Assembly: GCF_022829725.1 (NCBI RefSeq)
Contig: NZ_JAKSYG010000041.1
Coordinates: 1 to 45,966 of the forward strand
Length of the DNA stretch: 45,966 nucleotides
Direction of reading: 5' to 3'
Source of the DNA: Methylobacterium sp. E-005
GTDB lineage: Bacteria > Pseudomonadota > Alphaproteobacteria > Rhizobiales > Beijerinckiaceae
The translations under genes were made by a program, and so were the position numbers. The notes beneath the pieces were generated by a model. That model was not told the origin of the DNA, did not search any database, and worked only from the letters and a program-made list of their open reading frames with translations. Shown in pieces: positions 41,695-45,966 of this stretch; position 1 is the stretch's first letter, and every line of letters begins with the position of its first letter.

Positions 41695-42789
41695 ATGACC
41701 ATCGAGGAGAAGATCGCGGCGATCCACGATCCGGACCTGCGGGCCGAGGTCGAGGCGGCGCGCGGCGGCTTCCTGTTCGCGCAGATCGTCGAGCACGTCC
41801 TGCATCGCCAGCGCGAACGCGACGCGCAGGCCGCCCTGCTCGGCGAGGAGGAGCGCCGCCGGTCGAGCCTCTCCCGCGACCAGCGCCGCCGCGACGCCGT
41901 GCGGCTCGTGATCGAGAGCGAGCCGGCGCTGCCGTCGAGCCTGCAGCACATCCACTCGGTGCTGGCGCTCTGCGGCCTGCCCTATCGCGACCCCGGGCCG
42001 GTGCGCGAATTCTCCCGCACCTACGGGCGCAACTCGCTGAGCCTGATCGCCGGGCGGATCAAGGATCCGGAGACCGGCGCCTTCGAGCCGCAGGGCCTGC
42101 CCTACGGGCCGAAGGCCCGGCTGATGCTGCTGCACCTCTGCACCGAGGCCGTGCGCCAGCGCAGCGCCACCGTGAAGGTCGCCGAGACCCTGTCGGGCTT
42201 CATGCGCGAGATGGGGTTCGCGGTGACCGGCGGCGAGCGCGGCACCATCCGTCAGTTCAAGGAACAGCTGAACCGGCTGGCCGCCTGCTCGATGCAGATC
42301 GGCCTCTGGGACGGGCGCGACAGCGCCACCACCCTCAACGTCCCGCCCTTCCGCAGCCTGGAGCTGTGGCGTCCCCGGGCCGGCGAGGGGGACGAGACCG
42401 CGGAACGCACCGTGCGCTTCGATCCGGAATTCTACGAGACCCTGATCCGGCACGCCCTGCCGGTCGACATCCGGGCCGCCCGGGCCTTCTCGGGCTCGGC
42501 CCGGAAGCTCGACCTGCTGTTCTGGACCGGCTACCGGCTGCGGTCCCTCCAGCGGCCGCTGCGGCTGACCTGGGCCAACCTCCACGCCCAGTTCGGGGCC
42601 GAGAACGCCTCGATCCGCAGCTTCCGGCAGGCCTTCAAGGCGGATCTCGCCCATCTGTGCGAGGTGTTTCCGCGCCTGCCGATCGTGCTCGACGATAACG
42701 GCCTGACCCTGCACCCGGCCGACCCCAGCGCCCTGCTGGTGCCGCCCCGGCCGGCCTCGAAGGGAAAGCGGTTGCGAAGCACGGAATAA
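41695..42789 (+). CDS. repA: Plasmid-type replication initiator RepA
   Basis: 364 residues, similar in layout to the alphaproteobacterial plasmid RepA family. The central region has GPKARLMLLHLCTEAVRQRS followed by VAETLSGFMREMGFAVTGGE, then RGTIRQFKEQLNRLAACSMQ. A C-terminal winged-helix-like region includes SGSARKLDLLFWTGYRLRSL and LTWANLHAQFGAENASIRSF. The N-terminal ~90 residues are helical and charged. The GAGGGGCG leader and ATG at 41695 decide the start; a longer frame (41572) runs through repeats. It should bind the iterons immediately upstream. It sits among chromosomal genes, 0.7 kb from rlmB. No parAB/repBC partner is seen. Confidence 0.85.
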   Translation: MTIEEKIAAIHDPDLRAEVEAARGGFLFAQIVEHVLHRQRERDAQAALLGEEERRRSSLSRDQRRRDAVRLVIESEPALPSSLQHIHSVLALCGLPYRDPGPVREFSRTYGRNSLSLIAGRIKDPETGAFEPQGLPYGPKARLMLLHLCTEAVRQRSATVKVAETLSGFMREMGFAVTGGERGTIRQFKEQLNRLAACSMQIGLWDGRDSATTLNVPPFRSLELWRPRAGEGDETAERTVRFDPEFYETLIRHALPVDIRAARAFSGSARKLDLLFWTGYRLRSLQRPLRLTWANLHAQFGAENASIRSFRQAFKADLAHLCEVFPRLPIVLDDNGLTLHPADPSALLVPPRPASKGKRLRSTE

Positions 42790-42798
42790 GAGAGCGCC

Positions 42799-42894
42799 TC
42801 AGGGAACGCCCTTCTGTTCCCTGAGATAGGCCGGTACCATCCAGAATTCTGTTCCCAAAACTCGGAATAAACGGTATGTTCCTTCTGGCGGGAA
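42799..42894. promoter_or_regulatory. Repeated GTTCCC motifs: repA terminator and/or operator for the HARE-HTH gene
   Basis: TCAGGGAAC (42799-42807) and GTTCCCTGA (42816-42824) form a 9-bp hairpin 10 bp after the repA stop. TTCTGTTCCC occurs at 42812-42821 and again at 42847-42856, followed by GGAATAAACGGTATGTTCC. The spaced GGAAC/GTTCC half-sites look like an operator before the next gene, and the first hairpin may also terminate repA. Confidence 0.55.
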
Positions 42895-42904
42895 GGAATG
42901 GCCG

Positions 42905-43540
42905 ATGGGCTTGTCGGATGCTGAGATCGAGATGCGGCTCGCGGCTCTGCGCCGCCAGCGGGAGGCGCTCGACCGGGAGATCGCGGATCTCGTCCTCTAT
43001 CAGGAACTCGGCCGCCGCCTCGGGGCCGTGAAGGCAGGGGCCGACAGGCACGATCCGGACCCGGGATCGGAGGCTGGCGCCATGTCCGGCCCGGCACCCG
43101 ATCGAGGCCGCGCACAGGATACAGTCCCGCCCCCGCCCCCGCCCCCGCCCGCAAACCAGGCGAGCCCATCGGATTCGAGGCCGGATGGCGTCCGGCCCTC
43201 CGGCCGCGGAAGCGCAGCCGCCGGATTGCCCGCGTCGGGATATTCCGAGACCCGGACGACGATCCCACCGGCCATCGCCTTCACGGAGGATGTCGCGGGG
43301 GCCCGGCGCTACGGCCGGGCCGTCGTGGAGGCCGCCTGCGCGGCCCTGGCGCAGGCGGATCGACCTTTGCACGCGGCCGAGATCCTGGACATCCTCTCGG
43401 CGCAGGGCTTCACCCTGCCGGGCCGCGACCCCGTGGCGGCCCTCAACACCCGGTTGTGGAAGCGATCCGGCCCGGACGGCCCCCTGCGGCGCGTCGGCGA
43501 GGCCACCTACGCGCTGGCGACGGATGGGGTGTCGGCCTGA
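42905..43540 (+). CDS. Coiled-coil protein with C-terminal HARE-HTH-like domain
   Basis: 211 residues in three parts. Residues 1-45 form a helical coiled coil (LSDAEIEMRLAALRRQREAL, DREIADLVLYQELGRRL). Residues ~46-120 are a Pro-rich, disordered linker with a run of eight prolines. Residues ~130-210 (VVEAACAALAQADRPLHAAE, ILDILSAQGFTLPG, VAALNTRLWKR, LRRVGEATYAL) follow the HARE-HTH/HB1-ASXL winged-helix pattern found in RpoE-delta and restriction-associated proteins. It lies 115 bp downstream of repA on the same strand. A role in DNA binding, copy control or segregation is conceivable but inferred. Confidence 0.75.
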   Translation: MGLSDAEIEMRLAALRRQREALDREIADLVLYQELGRRLGAVKAGADRHDPDPGSEAGAMSGPAPDRGRAQDTVPPPPPPPPANQASPSDSRPDGVRPSGRGSAAAGLPASGYSETRTTIPPAIAFTEDVAGARRYGRAVVEAACAALAQADRPLHAAEILDILSAQGFTLPGRDPVAALNTRLWKRSGPDGPLRRVGEATYALATDGVSA

Positions 43541-43955
43541 TCGACCGCCGACGGATCACGAATCCGCGAGAGCCGGCCTTGCGCAGGCCCGCTTGCCTCA
43601 TATCGGGGTCGTGGACCGCCGGGAAACCTGATCGGATCGGCGGGATTGCGGGGTGAGGCCGGATCCGCGCGGCGGATCGGCGCTCCGGGCCGGGGAGGGG
43701 TGTCATGGGCGGGAGCGACCGGAATCGGAACCCCGGGGCACGCCCCACCGCACGGGACGCTGGTTCGGCGCAAGGGCGCGGGTCGACACGCGGACTCGCA
43801 ACCGTGCGCGATGGCAGCGCCACCGGTTCCGAGCAGATTTCCGTTGGCAGGCCGACGCGTCGGCCGCCCCGGGTCCCGGTGGATCACGGGGTCCCGTCGC
43901 AGGATCGGCGGCCGCTCGTGCGAAACCTGCTTGCGCGCGCGCCGGGCGCTACGCG
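43541..43955. other. 415-bp region, no gene supported
   Basis: A frame from 43653 runs into the next small gene, but its first ~100 codons are Arg/Gly-rich without helix or strand pattern, so I read it as non-coding. No repeats or clear promoter were recognised. Confidence 0.4.
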
Positions 43956-44174
43956 GTGACGGTGGCGCTCGCAAACCCGGCCGCACAGGCCTGTGCCTTC
44001 GTGCTCGGCTGCGCGGTGATCCATGCGGCCCGGGCCCACGCGGAGCTGCTCACGCGCCTGCTCGTGACCGCGATCGTCGCGGCGGCCGTGCTGCTGCTGC
44101 TCGCCGCTTCCCTCACCTACGCGTCGGACGCCGACGCGACCGTCGATGAGGTTTCGCTCTACGCCGCCTCGTGA
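43956..44174 (+). CDS. Small two-helix membrane protein (tentative)
   Basis: 72 residues from a GTG at 43956. The sequence VTVALANPAAQACAFVLGCA continues to two hydrophobic helices (QACAFVLGCAVIHAARA and LLVTAIVAAAVLLLLAASLT) and an acidic tail DADATVDEVSLYAAS. Composition is much more protein-like than the upstream extension of the same frame. No ribosome-binding site is strong. Family unknown. Confidence 0.42.
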   Translation: MTVALANPAAQACAFVLGCAVIHAARAHAELLTRLLVTAIVAAAVLLLLAASLTYASDADATVDEVSLYAAS

Positions 44175-44196
44175 ACCGATGGCCGCGCGGGCCGGC

Positions 44197-44541
44197 TCAG
44201 TTGATCATGCAGAAGCCGGCTCCGGTCCCGACCCGGCGCTCCTGCGCACACCAGGGCCTGGCGGGCGAGGGCACGCTCTTCAGATCGGCGACGGCCTGGC
44301 TGGCGCCCGATTCCACGCCGCGCAGGGCAGGGCCGCCGGCGGGCCTCTCGCCGATCGTGAGCGCGTGCGACATGGAGGGGTCGCCCTCGGCGTGACCGGT
44401 CTCGACCTTCGACTCGGGGACCCGGTCGCCCGGCTGTGCCAGATTGGGTGGGGCCAGCGTCGCGAGCCCGGGCATATCCTGCGCGGCGGCGGCGCCACAC
44501 AGGATCAGACAGGCGGCCGGAGCCATGAGGAACCTGAGCAT
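44197..44541 (-). CDS. Small secreted hypothetical protein
   Basis: 114 residues. The signal peptide MLRFLMAPAACLILCGAAAA (cleavage after AQ) is followed by a Pro/Ala-rich linker (LATLAPPNLAQPGDRVPESK). The C-terminal segment has two cysteines (RPWCAQERRVGTGAGFCMIN) that could form a disulfide. The start at 44541 is chosen for the signal peptide and a GAGCTTCGTCG leader; an ATG at 44586 would put extra residues in front. No family recognised. It is convergent with the small membrane gene. Confidence 0.62.
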   Translation of the reverse strand: MLRFLMAPAACLILCGAAAAQDMPGLATLAPPNLAQPGDRVPESKVETGHAEGDPSMSHALTIGERPAGGPALRGVESGASQAVADLKSVPSPARPWCAQERRVGTGAGFCMIN

Positions 44542-44940
44542 CGACGAAGCTCCTGATGCGAGCGATCCCGCCGCCCGAACCCGCACGACGAGACCAGCCG
44601 GCGGGCGAATCTAGGGGGCGGCCCGTTAAGAACAGACAAAAATTCAGAATTAATAAGTCCCTATCAATAGTTTCTGGATACTGGAATGGAGCGGTCACTC
44701 TGGATCGACATCCGGTCCGGAAGCTTCGGGATGCGGGTGGACCGCGCCGCAGCCGGCCCCGGCGGGCCGAACCGCGCGACGACGATGAGATCCACGCGGT
44801 CCGGGCGGGTTGGCCACCTGCCCGAAGCCGCACGCCCGAAGCCGCACGCCCGTGAGGCCAGACCTGCCGCCCCGATCTCGAGCGCGCGAACGCGGACCTG
44901 CATGCGGGATCGGGCTGCAGCGCGTGCGCGTCGTGCGCGC

Positions 44941-45384
44941 GGGGAGGGGGCTTGAACCGCCCTCGCCCGGTCGAGGATCGCGGGCACCGCATGTCCCCAC
45001 CCACCCAGGATCATAAGGCCGATCCGGCACCACCGACGCACCGGCACCACCGACGCACCAGCACCCCCCGCCGGATCCTGCCGGAGCCGGCATTTTGCGT
45101 TCGCATAAGATATATTATGGAACTATAGCGGTCCGCGGGGTGGGGTGAGGGGGCTGGTCCGAAGGCTTGGCATGCCAACGCGGCACCCGGCACGTCGCCG
45201 GCATGTTGCCAGCACGTCCGAGCAGGCATCTCAGACGGTTCGTCTTGAACGGTGCCATGACCGGTGACGAAGCCGCCACGACACCGTCCGGGCGATGTGG
45301 CTTGCGAGGCGCCTCACGGCCGAGCGTTCCGCCATCGGGCGCAGACGGGGCGATCCGGGTGAGGGCGGTCTCAGCCCCCTCCCC
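44941..45384. repeat. Inverted 30-bp repeats flanking ~385 bp
   Basis: Left copy 44941-44970 (GGGGAGGGGGCTTGAACCGC...) and the reverse complement of the right copy 45355-45384 match at 26 of 30 positions. The DNA between them codes nothing recognisable. This is consistent with a decayed non-autonomous element. Confidence 0.5.
45024..45057. repeat. 17-bp tandem repeat
   Basis: Two perfect copies of CCGGCACCACCGACGCA (45024-45040, 45041-45057) followed by a partial CCAGCACC, inside the inverted-repeat pair. Confidence 0.8.
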
Positions 45385-45477
45385 GCCGGGATCGCTTCGC
45401 TCGCATGAGGTGCAGCCACCGATTTCGACGATGCCCTGGTGCCGCACGGGATCCACCAGTTCACCCATCCGCAGGGC

Positions 45478-45506
45478 TTGACAATGTTCCTATTTTGTGC
45501 TCATTA
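45478..45506 (+). promoter_or_regulatory. Promoter-like TTGACA with LexA-like GTTC-N7-GTGC
   Basis: TTGACA (45478-45483) is followed by ATGTTCCTATTTTGTGCTCATTA. Spacing to TCATTA is 17. GTTC-CTATTTT-GTGC is one base off the alphaproteobacterial SOS box GTTC-N7-GTTC. No gene is visible directly downstream, so it may be a relic. Confidence 0.35.
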
Positions 45507-45557
45507 GCCGCCACCTGTCCGCGGCGCTTCGGGAGTGATCCCGGGGCGTCCTTTACG

Positions 45558-45588
45558 GGGCCCGTCCGGTGGCTGACCGGGCGGGCCC
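45558..45588. terminator. GC-rich hairpin
   Basis: GGGCCCGTCCGGT / ACCGGGCGGGCCC pair at 12 of 13 positions around loop GGCTG, ~50 bp after the promoter-like site. Confidence 0.45.
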
Positions 45589-45966
45589 GCGGATGGGGCG
45601 GTGCCCGCGTCGGTGGCTCTCAGCCGCCATCGCCCCGGGCGGCGGAACCGGTACGGGGCGTGTCTCGGATGCGGGGCGTGAGAAACAACGCTAACCCCGG
45701 CGGGGGGAGGAAATGACCCCCGCGCCGACCCCCTTCTGGGCCGACCCCACGTGACCTGCGGACCCGTCCACTACGAGGCGGGTAAACGGCTGGAAGGCCA
45801 CAGCGCTTTGCGGGTTCCGGCGGTGCCAGCACCGCGTCCGAGACCGTCTGCCGGCGCGTCGCAGGACCGGGCCGTCGCACAGACACCGCGACGAGAAAGA
45901 CGGCGTTGATCGGGGCGGATGCCCGGTCGATGCCGCGGGCGCCGCGGGGACCGGATCCCGCGCGTT

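Larger units (their letters stand above)
44542..45966. other. 1.4-kb right-end region without a convincing gene
   Basis: Several short frames occur but none shows family resemblance or sustained codon bias. Contents: an AT-rich stretch 44629-44686; a 30-bp inverted pair (44941-44970 / 45355-45384); a 17-bp tandem repeat; an AT island AAGATATATTATGGAACTAT near 45107-45126; and a TTGACA-containing site at 45478. A GC hairpin lies at 45558-45588. A tiny frame at 45713-45754 (13 codons behind GGGGGGAGGAA) is too short to call. It may be relic mobile DNA. Confidence 0.45.

Noticed and set aside
44934..44971. Possible tRNA T-arm fragment (GGTTCAAGCCCCC on the minus strand)
   Set aside because: The stem does not pair properly and no acceptor or anticodon arm is found. 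The similar copy at 45355-45384 shows it is a repeat instead.
45115..45468. A 117-codon minus-strand frame near the right end, considered as a transposase remnant
   Set aside because: No DDE, HTH or other transposase motif could be seen, and the overlapping frames on both strands are equally open.
45713..45754. A 13-codon frame behind a strong GGAGG, considered as a leader peptide
   Set aside because: No downstream attenuator or biosynthetic gene is present in the window, so nothing supports a leader function.

Overview
The window looks like a chromosomal stretch from a high-GC alphaproteobacterium of the Hyphomicrobiales, most likely Methylobacterium/Methylorubrum. The signs are very high GC with strong third-position bias, an ACC deaminase gene divergent from an Lrp-type regulator, NepR/EcfG general-stress genes, HWE/HisKA_2 histidine kinases, an oxalate decarboxylase, and intergenic palindromes with the CCGGT..CC.CTT.CG core common in Rhizobiales genomes. 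Species was assigned from gene content only; no search could be run.

Layout. 1-624: end of an rRNA operon (23S 3' end, 5S, initiator tRNA-Met, strong terminator). 800-10.4 kb: DegP-type protease, soluble PAS-MCP chemoreceptor, RarA, the Lrp regulator/acdS pair, gamma-glutamyltransferase and purD. 10.5-13.6 kb: small secreted protein, Tat-exported bicupin oxalate decarboxylase, and a divergent efflux adaptor with no pump gene. 13.7-20 kb: a leftward run of Crp/Fnr regulator, larC-larE-larB (nickel-pincer cofactor synthesis, overlapping stop/start codons), Tat-exported aldo/keto reductase and DapA-family aldolase. The LarA apoenzyme is absent, and larE carries an in-frame insertion of a palindromic repeat. 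20.4-29.8 kb: YihY membrane protein, SDR oxidoreductase, and a stress-response cluster. That cluster holds an ECF sigma factor whose N-terminus looks like the anti-sigma factor NepR, a separate nepR gene convergent to it, a metallophosphoesterase, a 3-methyladenine-type DNA glycosylase, a GAF-HisKA_2 kinase and a DUF1640-type coiled coil. 30-40 kb: katG, beta-carbonic anhydrase, an HWE kinase, a frameshifted alpha/beta hydrolase, an M20 deacylase (argE type), a polysaccharide deacetylase and small proteins. 40.1-43.5 kb: rlmB, then a plasmid-like replication module with seven 17-bp iterons largely on a 22-bp period, DnaA-box-like sites, repA, and a HARE-HTH protein. 43.5-46 kb: two small membrane or secreted proteins and about 1.4 kb without a convincing gene.

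Three themes stand out. First, a general-stress regulatory neighbourhood contains a NepR-EcfG fusion plus a free NepR, with two sensor kinases of the families that typically feed this pathway and stress effectors (katG, DNA repair) nearby. Second, an iteron/RepA origin lies inside what otherwise reads as core chromosome. Third, modular palindromic repeats sit at the 3' ends of many genes. One full-length copy has terminal inverted repeats, and copies appear to have supplied a start region, a stop codon and, through a different palindrome, an internal protein segment.
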